This document shows positions 12,600 through 22,870 of a stretch of 64,000 bases of DNA, piece by piece. The translations under genes were made by a program, and so were the position numbers. Within the stretch, counting starts at the first letter, position 1, and every line of letters begins with the position of its first letter. Under the pieces are notes generated by a model, which saw nothing but the letters and a program-made list of their open reading frames with translations, did no database searches and was not told the origin of the DNA. Origin of the DNA: Hyperoodon ampullatus (taxonomy: Eukaryota > Chordata > Mammalia > Artiodactyla > Ziphiidae); assembly GCA_949752795.1 (NCBI GenBank), contig OX457058.1:159529353-159593352 (forward strand). Direction: 5' to 3'.

Positions 12600-13039
12600 A
12601 AAGACATGTTGTCTCCTTAAAAAATAAAAGGGAAAGAAAAGAGAAAGCACAACACAGGGAAAAAGAATTGTCTCAATGTGAGCTACTTGAGATAAAGGGC
12701 TCTGCCTATCTATAGATAGTTTACCACTTAAGAGTGTTTGAAAATAGTCTGACACATAAAAGTGTTCAAAACTTACTGTTTGACATAATAAATGAATCAA
12801 TTATTCCTAGGCTCTTTTAAAATCAACAAAAATAGTTTTCCATTAAAACAATAGGCAGAAACTCTCTTTTGGTTGCTTGGTTGGAAGTTTTGTAGCCTCC
12901 TTTCTGTAATGAACTACTTTTTTCCCATTAAAAACAATGCCAGCCACTGCAGGTGGCTCAGCAGTCTTCTTAGAAAGGAAAGGGAAGAATCATCTAAAGG
13001 GATGATTGCGTGTTCTCTTTAGGCTCATGTTAACTTGCC
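12600..13039. other. Unassigned DNA
   Basis: No gene or repeat recognised. Confidence 0.45.
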
Positions 13040-13196
13040 CAGTGCTCTGAGTCAGAGTTTGGTTTCAAACTGGGGTTCAATCACTTAATAGTTTTATGAC
13101 CAAAACCTAGTTTCTCAACCTCTCTCAGTCTCAGTTTCCTGATTGCAAAAGTGAAATGTTAGTACAAACCTTGCAGACTTGTTGAGAACTTTAATT
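13040..13196 (+). mobile_element. MIR SINE, target of the full-length L1
   Basis: Matches the MIR core: 'ggtttcaaactggggttcaa', 'ctcaacctctctcagtctca', 'gtttcctgattgcaaaagtg'. The L1 at 13208 inserted at or just past its 3' part; the remaining few bases resume after 21066. Confidence 0.75.
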
Positions 13197-13207
13197 AAAG
13201 CTATTTG

Positions 13208-13240
13208 TGGGGGATAGCTTCAAGATGGTGGAGGAGTAAG
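13208..13240 (+). promoter_or_regulatory. L1 5' end with YY1-like site
   Basis: The motif 'caagatggtgg' at 13221-13231 lies about 14-24 bases from the element start. Human L1 has a YY1 site at about the same place, where it sets transcription initiation. The function here is inferred from position and motif only. Confidence 0.55.
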
Positions 13241-15383
13241 ACGTGGAGATCACCTTCCTCCCCACAAATACATCAGAAACACATCTACATATGGAACAAC
13301 TCCTAGAGAACACCTACTGAACGCTGGCAGAAGACCTCAAATGTTCCAAAATACAAGAAACGCCCCACGTACCTGGGTAGGGCAAAAGAAAAAAGAAAAA
13401 ACAGAGACAAGAGAATAGGGACGGGACCTGCACTTCTGGGAGGGAGCTGTGAAGGAGGAAAGGTTTCCACACACTAGGAAGGCCCTTCACTGGCGGAGAC
13501 AGGGAGTGGCAGAGGGGGGAAGCTTCGGAGCCACAGAGGAGAGCACAGCAACAGGGGTGCAGAGCGCAAAGCGGAGAGATTCCCGCACAGAGGATCAGTG
13601 CCAGCCGGCACTCACCAGCCCGAGAGGCTGGTCTGCTAACCCACTGGGGCTGGTGGGGGCTGGGAGCTGAGGCTTGGGCTTCAGAGGTCAGACCCCAGGG
13701 AGAGGACTGGGGTTGGCTGCCTGAAGGGGGCTAGTGCACCACAGCTAATAACAAGGGAGTTCTGGAAGAAGTCTGGACCTGCCTAAGAGGCAAGAGAGAA
13801 TTGTTTTGGGGTGCACGAGGAGAGGGGATTCCGAGAACCACCTAAATAAGTTCCACAGATGGGTGCGAGCTGTGGCTATCAGGCGGACAAGACAGACGGG
13901 CATGAAATGCTAACGCTGCTGCTGCCGCCACCAAGAAGCCTATGTGCAAGCACAGGTCACTCTCCACACCTCCCGTCCCGGGAGCCTGTGCAGCCCGCCA
14001 CTGCCATGGTCCCGTGATCCAGGAACAACTTGCTGGGAGAACACACGGCACACCTCAGGCTGTTGCAATGTCACACCAGCCTCTGTCACTGCAGGCTCAC
14101 CCCGCATTCTGTACCCCTCCCTCCCCACGACCTGAGAGAGCCAGAGCCCCCTAACCAGCTGATGCTTTAACCTCGTCCTATCGAAGCGAAGAACAGACGC
14201 CCTCAGGTGACCTACATGCAGAGGCGGGGCCGAATCCAAAGCTGAACCCCAGGAGTTGTGTGAACAAAGAAGAGAAAGGGAAATCTCTCCCAGCAGCCTC
14301 AGGAGCAGTGGATTAAATCTCCACAATCAACTTGATGTGCCCTGCATCCATGTAATACCTGAATAGACAATGAATCATCCCAAAATTGAGGTGGTGGACT
14401 CTGGGAGCAACTGTAGATTTGGGGTTTGCTTTCTGCATCTAATTTGTTTCTGGTTTTATGTTTATCTTAGTTTAGTATTTAGAGTTTATTATCACTGGTA
14501 GATTAAATTATTGATTTGGTTGCTCTCTTCCTTTATTATTATATATATATATATATATAATATATATAATATATATTATATATATAAATATATATATATT
14601 TTTTCTCTTTTTGTGAGCGTGTATGTGTATGGTTCTTTGTGTGATTTTGTCTGAATAGCTTTGCTTTTACCATTTGCCCTAGGGTTCTGTCTGTCCGTTT
14701 TTTTTTTTGTTTGTTTTAGTATAGTTTTTAGTGCTTGTTATCATTAGTGGATTTGTTTTTTTGGTTTGGTTGCTCTCTTCTTTCTTTTTTTATTACTTTT
14801 TAATTTTTTTATTTTTGAAATATTTAAAAATTTTTTCTAATAACTTTATTTTATTTATTTTTTCTTTCTTTTTTTTCTCCCTTTTCTTCTGAGCCATATG
14901 GCTGACAGGGTCTTGGTACTCTGGCCAGGTGTGGAGCCTGAGCCTCTGAGTGGCAGAGCCAAGGTCTCTGGATAACCAGAGACCTCCCAGCCACACGTAA
15001 TATCACACAGCAAAAGCTCTCCCACAGATCTCCATCTCAATGCTAAGACCCAGCTCCACTCAACAACCAGCAAGTTACAGTGCTGGACACCCTATGTCAA
15101 ACAACTAGCAAGACAGAAATACAACCACACCCATCAGAAGAGAGGCTGGCTTAAATCATAATAAGGCCACAGACACCCCAAAACAAACCACCAGATGCGG
15201 TACTGCCACCCAAAAGACAAGACCCAGCCTCATCCACCAGAACACAGGCACCAGTCCACTCCACCAGGAAGCCTACACAACCCACTGAACCAACCTCACC
15301 ACTGGGGGCAGACATCAAAACAACGGGAGCTACGAACTTGCAGCCTGCAAAAAGGAGACCCCAAAAACAGTAAGTTAAGCAAA
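13241..15383 (+). other. L1 5' UTR, about 2.1 kb, G+C-rich first half
   Basis: The region 13400-14330 is rich in G+C and contains CpGs, as L1 promoters often do. The region 14460-14880 is T-rich and holds an imperfect duplication: 14468-14540 resembles 14719-14790, both ending in 'ggtttggttgctctcttc' or 'gatttggttgctctcttc'. A 128-codon minus-strand frame spans 13940-14326. None of the frames here has a recognisable domain. Confidence 0.8.
14533..14602 (+). repeat. (TA)n microsatellite in L1 5' UTR
   Basis: Nearly pure TA/TAA steps of about 65 bp. Self-complementary, so slippage-prone and able to form a cruciform. Confidence 0.9.
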
Positions 15384-16255
15384 ATGAGAAGACAGAGAAA
15401 CACACAGCAGATGAAGGAGCAAGGTAAAAACTCACCAGACCAAACAAATGAGGAAATAGGCAATCTACCTGAAACAGAATTCAGAGTAATGATAGTAAAG
15501 ATGATCCAAAATCTTGGAAATAGAATGAAGAAAATATATGAAATGTTTAACAAGGACCTAGAAGAACTAAAGAGGAAACAAACAATGATGAACAACACAA
15601 TAAATGAAGTTAAATATTCTCTAGAAGGAATCAACAGCAGAATAACGGATAAGTGACCTGGAAGATATAATAGTGGAAATAACTACCACAGAGCAGAATA
15701 AATAAAAAAGAATGAAAAGAATAGAGGACAGTCTCAGAGACCACTGGGACAACATTAGAGGCATCAACATTCAAATTATAGGGATCCCAGAAGAAGAAGA
15801 GAAAAAAAAAGGGCCTGTGAAAATATGTGAAGAGATTATAGTCAAAAACTTCCCTAACATGGGAAGGAAATAGTCAAGTCCAGGAAGCACAGAGAGTCCC
15901 ATACAGGATAAATCCAAGGAGAAACATGCCAAGACACATATTAATCAAACTATCAAAAATTAAATATAAAGAAAAATCATTAAAAGCAGCAAGGGAAAAA
16001 CAAAAAATAACATACAAGGGAATCCCCATAAGGTTAACAGCTTATCTTTCAGAAGAAACTCTGCAAGCCAGAAGGGAGTGGCAGGACATATTTAAAGTGA
16101 TGAAAGGGAAAAATATACAACCAAGATTACTCTACCCAGCAAGGATCTCATTCAGATTTGATGGAGAAATTAAAACCTTTACAGGGAAGCAAAAGCTAAG
16201 AGAATTTAGCACCGCCAAGCCAGCTTTACAACAAACGCTAAAGACACTTCTCTAG
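15384..16255 (+). pseudogene. L1 ORF1 (RNA-binding chaperone), broken
   Basis: The start ATG at 15384 opens 'MRRQRNTQQMKEQGKN', which fits the conserved ORF1p N-terminus. An in-frame ATG 63 codons upstream (15195) lies in the UTR and is not the likely start. The first frame continues through a heptad-like, probably coiled-coil region ('LEELKRKQTMMNNTINEV') and stops at 15654-15656. The next frame resumes at once ('ISDLED'), consistent with a small deletion of about 14 nt relative to the family. That second frame carries a further stop near 15703 and another shift near 15868. The C-terminal RNA-binding domain is open at 15926-16255 ('ARREWQDIFKVMKGKNIQPR', then 'ISFRFDGEIKTFTGKQKLRE') and reaches the normal stop. 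In a working element ORF1p coats L1 RNA as trimers. Here at least three lesions prevent a full protein. Confidence 0.92.
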
Positions 16256-17113
16256 GCAGGAAACACAAGAGAAGGAAAAGACCTACAATAACAAACCCAA
16301 AACAATTAAGAAAATGGTAATAGGAACTTACATATCAATAACTACCTTAAAAGTAAATGGATAAGTGCTCCAAACAAAAGACATAGATTAGCTGAATGGA
16401 TACAAAAACAAGACCATATATATGCTGTCTAAAAGAGACCCACTTCAGACCTAAGGACACATACAGACTGAAAGTGAGGGGATGGAAAAAGATATTCCAT
16501 GCAAATGGAAATCAAAAGAAAGCTGGAGTACCAATTCTCATATCAGACACAACAGGCTTTAAAATAAAGACTATTGCAATAGACAAAGAAGGACAATCAA
16601 GGGATCAATCCAAGAAGAAGCTATAACAATGGTAAATATTTATGCACCCAACATAAGAACACCTCAACACATAGGGCAAATGCTAACAGCCATAAAAGGG
16701 GAAATCAATAGTAACACAGTCATAGTAGGGAACTTTAACACCCCACTTTCACCAATGGACAGATCATCTAAAGTGAAAATAACAAAATCAAGCTTTAAAT
16801 GACACATTAAACAAGATGGACTTAATTGATATTTATAGGACATTAAATCCAAAAACAACAGAATACACTTTCTTCTCAAATGCTCATGAAATATTCTCCA
16901 GGATAGATGGTATCTTGGGTCACAAATCAAACCTCGGTAAATTTAAGAAAATTGAAATCGTAAAACGTATCTTTTCCAACCACAATGCTATGAGACTAGA
17001 TATCAATTACAGGGAAAAAAAAACTGTAAAAAATAAAAACACATGGAGGCTAAACAATACACTACTAAATAATCAAGAGATCACTGAAGAAATCAGAGAG
17101 GAAATCAAAAAAC

Positions 17114-17393
17114 ACATTGAAAAGGGAATTCCCTTGTGGTGCAGTGGTTAAGAATCTGCCTGCCAATACAGGGGACACGGGCTCAATCCCTGGTCTGGGA
17201 AGATCCCACATGCTGCAGAGCAACTAAGCCCATGCAACACAGCTACTGAGCCCACGCTCTAGATCCTGCGAGCCACAACTACTGAAGCCCATGCACCTAG
17301 AGCCCGTGCTCCGCAACAGAGAAGCCTCTGCAATGAGAAGCCCGCGCAGTGCAATGAAGACCTGATGCACCCCCCCAAAAAAAATACGTTGAA
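17114..17393 (+). mobile_element. CHR-type SINE nested in L1 ORF2
   Basis: The body is about 17125-17385: head 'gaattcccttgtggtgcagt', block 'gggaagatcccacatgctgc', then the 'gagccacaactactgaagcc' segment, a C tract and an A tail. The flanks 'acattgaa' and 'acgttgaa' are a weak target duplication (7 of 8). It is more diverged than the SINEs at 1877 or 44961, so relatively old for this family but younger than the L1. Confidence 0.88.
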
Positions 17394-18779
17394 GCAAATG
17401 ACAATGAAAACACGATGACCCAAAACCTATAGGATGTAGCAAAAGCAGTTCCAAGAGGGAAGTTTATAGCAACAAAATCCTACCTCGAGAAACAAGAAAC
17501 ATCTCAAATAAACAACCTAACCCTACACCTAAAGCAATTAGAGAAAGAAGAACAAAAAAACCCCCCCAAAGTTAGCAGAAGGAAAGAAATCATAAAAATC
17601 AGATCAGAAATAAATGAAATAGAAACAAAGACGACAATAGCAAAGATCAATAAAACTAAAAGCTGGCTCTTTGAGAAGATAAACAAAATTGATAAACCAT
17701 TAGCCAGACTCATCAAGAAAAAAAGGAGAACACTCAAATCAATAGAATTAGAAATGAAAAAGGAGAAGTAACAACTGACATTGCAGAAATACAAAGGATC
17801 ATGAGTGATTACTACAAGCAACGCTATGCCAATAAAATGGACAACCTGGAAGAAATGGACAAATTCTTAGAAAAGCACCACCTTCCAAGATTGAACCAGT
17901 AAGAAACAGAAAATATGAACAGACCAATCACAAGAACTGAAATTGAAACTGTGATTAAAAATCTTCTAACAAACAAAAGCCTAGGACCAGATGGCTTCAC
18001 AGGCGAATTCTATCAAACATTTAGAGAAGAACTAACACTATTCCTTCTCAAACTCTTCCAAAATATATTTGAGGGAGGAACATTCCCAAACTCATTCTAC
18101 AATGCCACCATCACCCAGATACCAAAACCAGACAAAGGTGTCACAAAAAAAAAAAAAGAAAAGAGAGGCCAATATCACTGATGAACGTAGATGCTAAAAT
18201 CCTCAACAAAATACTAGCAAACAGAATCCAATGGCACATTAAAGGATCATACACTATGATCAAGTGGGGTTTATCCCAGGAATGCAAGGATTCTTCAGTA
18301 TATGCAAATCAATCGTTGTGATAAACTATATTAACAAATTGAAGGAGAAAAACCGTATGATCATCTCAATAGATGCAGAAAAAGCTTTGGACAAAATTCA
18401 ACACCTATTTATGATAAAAACCCTCCAGAAAGCAGGCATAGAGTGACCTTACCTCAACATAATAAAGGCCATATATGACAAACCCACAGCCAGCATGGTT
18501 CTCAATGGTGAAAAACTGAAACCATTTCCACTAAGATCAGGAACAAGACAAAGTCTTCCACTCTCACGACTATTATTCAACATAGTTTTGGAAGTTTTAG
18601 CCACAGCAATCAGAGAAGAAAAAGAAATAAAAGGAACCCAAATTGGAAAGAAGAAATAAAGCTGTCACTGTTTGCAGGTGACATGATACTATACATAGAG
18701 AATCATAAAGATGCTACCAGAAAACTACTAGAGCTAATCAATGAATTTGGTAAAGTAGCAGGATACAAAATTAATGCAC

Positions 18780-18997
18780 AGAAATATACACTACCAAACG
18801 TAAGGTAGATAGATAGTGGGAAGCAGCCGCAGAGCACAGGGAGATCAGCTCGGTGCTTTGTGACCGCCTGGAGGGGTGGGATGGGGAGGGTGGGAGGGAG
18901 GGAGATGCATGAGGGAGGGGATGTGGGAACAGATGTATATGTATGACTGATTCACTTTGTTATAAAGCAGAAACTAATAAAAAAATAAAAATTAAAA

Positions 18998-19028
<31 letters not shown>

Positions 19029-19040
19029 TAAAAAAGAAAT
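18780..19040 (+). mobile_element. Truncated L1 3' UTR nested in L1 ORF2
   Basis: The body is 18786-19034: 'atacactaccaaacgtaagg', 'gggagatcagctcggtgctt', 'gattcactttgttataaagc', then a long AATA-rich tail. The 6-bp duplication 'agaaat' flanks it (18780-18785 and 19035-19040), and the ORF2 text rejoins exactly across it. The copy stops at 'cagaaactaataaa', about 45 bp short of the usual L1 3' end. Confidence 0.92.
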
Positions 19041-20627
19041 CTCTTGTATTCCTATACACTAACTGAAAGAGAAATTAAGGAAACACTCCCATTTACCATT
19101 GCAACAAAAAGAATAAAATATCTAGGAATAAACCTACCTAAGGAGACAAAAGACCTATAAGCAGAAAACTATAAGACACTGATGAAAGAAATTAAAGATG
19201 ATACAAACAGATGGAGAGATATACGATGTTCCTGGATTGGAAGAATCAGCATTGTGAAAATTACTGTACTACCCAAAGCAATCGACAGAATCGATGTAAT
19301 CCTATTAAACTACCAATGGCATTTTTCACAGAACAAGAACAAAAAATTTCACAATTTGTATGGAAACACAAAAGACCCTGAATAGCCAAGGCAATTTTGA
19401 GAAAGAAAAATGGAGCTGGAGGAATCAGGCTCCCTGACTTCAGACTATGCTACAAAGCTACAGTAATCAAGACAGTATGGTACTGGCACAAGAACAGAAA
19501 TATAGATCAATGGAACAGGATAGAAAGCCCAGAGATAAACCCACACACATATGGTCACCTTATCTTTGATAAAGGAGGCAAGAATATGCAATGGAGAAAA
19601 GACAACCTCTTCAATAAGTAGTGCTGGGAAAACTGGACAGCTACATGTAAAAGAATGAAATTAGAACACTCCCTAACACCATACAAAAAAGTAAACTCAA
19701 AATGGACTAAAGACCTAAATTTAAGGCCAGACACGATAAAATTCTTAGAGGAAAACATAGGCAGAACACTCTATGACATAAATCACAGCAGGATCCTTTT
19801 TGACCCACCTCCTAGAAAAAGGGAAATAAAAACAAAAATAAACAAATGGGACCTAATGGAACTTAAAAGCTTTTGCACAGCAAAGGAAACCATAAACAAG
19901 ATGAAAAGCAACCCTCAGAATGGAAATAAATATTTGCAAATGAAGCAACTGACAAAGGATTAACCTCCAAAATATACAAGCAGCTCAGTATCAAAAAAGC
20001 AAACAACCCAATCCAAAAATGGGTAGAAGACCTAAATAGATATTTCTCCAAAGAAGATATATAGATTGCCAACAAACACATGAAAGGAGGCTCAACATTA
20101 CTAATCATTAGAGAAATGCAATTCAAAACTACAATGAGGTATCACCTCACACTAGTCAGAATGGCCATCAACAAAAAATCTACAAATAATAAATGCTGGA
20201 GAGGGTGTGGAGGAAAGGGAACCCTCTTGCACTGTTGGTGGGAATGTAAATTGATACAGCCACTATGGAAAACTGTATGGAGGTTCCTTAAAAAAACTAC
20301 AAATAGAACTACCATATGACCCAGCAATCCCACTACTGGGCATATACCCTGAGAGAACCATAATTCAAAAAGAGTCATGTACCACATTGTTCATTGCAGC
20401 TCTATTTACAATAGACAGGACATGGAAGCAACCTAAGTGGCCATTTACAAATGAATGGATAAAGAAGATGTGGCAGATATATACAATGGAATATTACTCA
20501 ACCATAAAAAGAAATGAAACTGAGTTATTTGTAGTGAGGTGGATGGACCTAGAGACTGTCATACAAAGTGAAGTGAGTCAGAAAGAGAAAAACAAATACC
20601 GTATGCTAACACATATATGGAATGTAA

Positions 20628-21055
20628 AAAAAAAAAGAAAAAGAAAAAAAAAAAAAGGTTCTGAAGAACCTAGGGGCAGGACAGGAATAAAGATGCAGAT
20701 GTAGAGAATGGGCTTGATTACACGGGGAGGGGAAGGGTAAGCTGGGACGAAGTGAGAGAGTGGCATAGACATATATACACTACCAAATGTAAAATAGATA
20801 GCTAGTGGGAAGAAGCCGCATAGCACAGGGAGATCAGCTCAGTGCTTTGTGTCCACCTAGAGGAGTGAGATAGAGATGGTGGGAGGGAGATGCAGGAGAG
20901 AGGAGATATGGGGATATATGTATATGTATAGCTGATTCACTTTGTTATACAGCAGAAACTAACACACGATTGTAAAGCAATTATACTCCAATAAAGATGT
21001 TTAAAAAATAAATAAATTAATTAAATCAGAACTAACTTAATCCTAAAAAAAAAAA
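20628..21055 (+). terminator. L1 3' UTR, poly-A signal and tail
   Basis: The 3' UTR carries the same block order as the truncated L1 copies at 6713 and 63535. AATAAA lies at 20990-20995. A first A/T-rich tail (21002-21023) is followed by about 20 bp of non-A sequence ('tcagaactaacttaatcct') and a second A tract (21044-21058). Confidence 0.85.
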
Positions 21056-21066
21056 AAAGCTATTTG

Positions 21067-21489
21067 CAGAGCTAAAAAGTTACTTGGGAAAGTTTGTTAA
21101 CAATTATATTGAATTGGGAAATTTCTTAACACAAAGCCTAGAACTCATAAAGAAAAACTTTGTGTGTGGTTTATTTTTTAACTTTGCAGAGCTTCAATTT
21201 CTAAAACAAGAATATATTTGAAACATTTAACAGAAGGCTAGCATTTTAAATACACCGAAGCATTTTATTAAATACTGAGGAAAAGGCCAAGAGCCCAATT
21301 AAAAATTGAGAAAGGACATACAGATGTAGCTCCAAAAAAACAAAATATAAATGATATATAAATATATATATACACATATAAATTTATGGTTAAGGTTCAT
21401 TATAATGCATGATTTAAAAATAAAAATAGAAATAATAGTGTGATATGTTTTCACTTTTCAAAAAGCAAAATCTAAAAAAGGAAAAAGAA
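21067..21489. other. Unassigned AT-rich DNA
   Basis: Includes short TA-rich runs at 21352-21378. No gene seen. Confidence 0.5.
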
Positions 21490-22145
21490 GTTACAGCATA
21501 TACTGTATCAGTGACAGTCCAGTGGTTCAGGTTCATGGTTGATAGAAGTGTAAATTAGTGTGATCTCATTGGAGAATAATTTGAAATTAGGTATTAAATT
21601 TAAAATAAACATTCTTTTACTGAGCAATTTAATCTCCAGGAATGTATATTACTGATAAATTTGTGCCTGTATAAATATGTTTTGCAGCATTATTTGTAGC
21701 AGGAAAAGACCAAAAACAAGCTGTATTTACCTCAGGAAGGCATTCACTCAATAACAACATATATGCTGTCATTACATGTATATACATACACACACATATA
21801 TATACATATATAGATTAATTTATGTTCTGAAAACAAGGAAGTTTTATATATTGCTGTGGAAAGACATAAAGATAAATTGTTAAATAAAAAATAAAAGCAA
21901 GATATGGAAGACTGTAAAATATACTTCAGTTATGTAAATAATTATATAAGAATATGCATATTTGTAGACAAATTATATTGAAATAAAAGAAATTGGAGGT
22001 TTATCTGCAAATATTTGCCTCTGAAACAAGAAACTGGGGTCTTGGGATGAGAAAGAGACATACTTTTTCATTGTATATACTTTATACAGCTTGATTTATG
22101 AAGTATATAATATATTGTTTTTAAATTTAAAGTATAGTCACTTAA
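21490..22145 (+). mobile_element. Old L1 (L1M class) 3' end
   Basis: Follows the end of old L1 elements: 'tgagcaatttaatctccagg', 'gcagcattatttgtagcagg', 'caagaaactggggtcttggg', 'actttttcattgtatatact'. Strongly diverged. A TA/CA-rich microsatellite at 21771-21815 lies inside. Confidence 0.7.
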
Positions 22146-22164
22146 AATGAGAATTTCAGAGGGC

Positions 22165-22260
22165 ACTTACCTAGTCTATCTCATTTAATGCTGTATCACT
22201 ATTACCTGGAGCTTAGCCTATCACATAGTAAACATTTAATATTGTTGAATGAATCCACAC
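22165..22260 (+). mobile_element. L2 LINE 3' tail
   Basis: Ends with 'cctatcacatagtaaacatt' and 'attgttgaatgaatcc', the characteristic L2 terminus. Confidence 0.65.
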
Positions 22261-22269
22261 TTAAAAATT

Positions 22270-22870
22270 ACAAAAGAAATTTAGGATTCCTACTACATAC
22301 CTCCAGCCCAGATTATTCTCTTGAGTTCTAGAAATGCACCTCTACCCGAATGTCCCATAGCTACCTCATACTCAGCACATTCAAAACCTGCATCCATAAT
22401 CACCTCTCCTCTAATATCCTCTTCATCTTTTAAACTCTATCTTACTTAATAGTATTACCATCCACTGAAAACAGCAGCCAAGATTTTGATCCCTTTTATC
22501 ACTAATGTTATTGACATTGATTTAGCTCACTTAAGCTACTGCAATAGAATCTTTCCTCTCTTCTTTGCAATATAGATTTATACAGCCGGAGGGAGGTTTC
22601 TGAAGTGCAATTATCATCATATAACTCCTGAGTTTACAACTCTTTCACGATCTCCCACTACCTGCAGGATACAGACCCAACTGCCCCATATGGCCTATGT
22701 GGTGTTCCATGTTTGATGTCCTTCCCAACTGTGCAGTCTTACCTATGAGCACTCCTACAAACACTGAACTACTTTTATTCTACTTGTGACATGTTATTTC
22801 ATGCCTATATGCCTGTAGACACTTCTCCCTCTGGCTAAATTACCCACTCTCCATTTTTATCCTAGAATAT
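22270..22870 (+). mobile_element. L2 LINE, 3' ORF2 region
   Basis: Diverged L2 text: 'gcacattcaaaacctgcatc', 'gatctcccactacctgcagg', 'atggcctatgtggtgttcca', 'cacttctccctctggctaaa'. The coding frame is long lost. Confidence 0.7.

Larger units (their letters stand above)
16314..20627 (+). pseudogene. L1 ORF2 (endonuclease / reverse transcriptase), broken
   Basis: The ATG at 16314 fits the ORF2 start but meets a stop at 16362-16364. Endonuclease fragments follow: 'ETHFRPKDTYRLKVRGWKKI' (from about 16440), 'VGNFNTPL' near 16725 and 'SNHNAMRL' at 16975. The family has Asp where Asn stands in the last two motifs, so catalytic acids are lost. A SINE splits the frame at 17125. The RT region starts near 17915 ('[20 protein letters not shown]'), continues with '[20 protein letters not shown]' and '[14 protein letters not shown]' (18360s), and reaches FAGD at 18671-18682, where the family has FADD. 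An L1 tail interrupts at 18786. The C-terminal Cys-rich motif is intact as C-x3-C-x7-H-x4-C at 20194-20247. The normal stop is bypassed by a 2-nt loss near 20613-20620. Many other stops and shifts are present. Confidence 0.93.
13197..21066 (+). mobile_element. Full-length LINE-1, inactivated
   Basis: The element runs 13208-21055, flanked by the 11-bp duplication 'aaagctatttg' (13197-13207 and 21056-21066). Parts in order: 5' UTR 13208-15383; ORF1 15384-16255; ORF2 16314 to about 20627; 3' UTR to about 21003 with AATAAA at 20990; an A-rich tail. It carries a nested SINE (17125-17385) and a nested L1 tail (18786-19034), leaving roughly 7.3 kb of original element. Both ORFs hold frameshifts, stops and catalytic substitutions, so it cannot retrotranspose on its own. 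Having both a 5' end starting near 'gggggatagcttcaagatgg' and a 3' tail marks it as a full-length insertion, not a truncated one. It is older than the two insertions within it. Confidence 0.95.

Noticed and set aside
15195..15383. In-frame upstream ATG extending L1 ORF1 by 63 codons
   Set aside because: The extension lies in the 5' UTR and is not part of the conserved ORF1p N-terminus, which begins at 15384.
17504..17821. 105-codon minus-strand membrane-like frame
   Set aside because: It is the antisense shadow of the A-rich L1 ORF2 sequence; the same holds for frames at 15151-15634, 19863-20126 and 20578-20826.
13208..21055. A possibly active L1
   Set aside because: ORF1 has at least three lesions. 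ORF2 has an early stop, two insertions, multiple shifts and altered catalytic residues.
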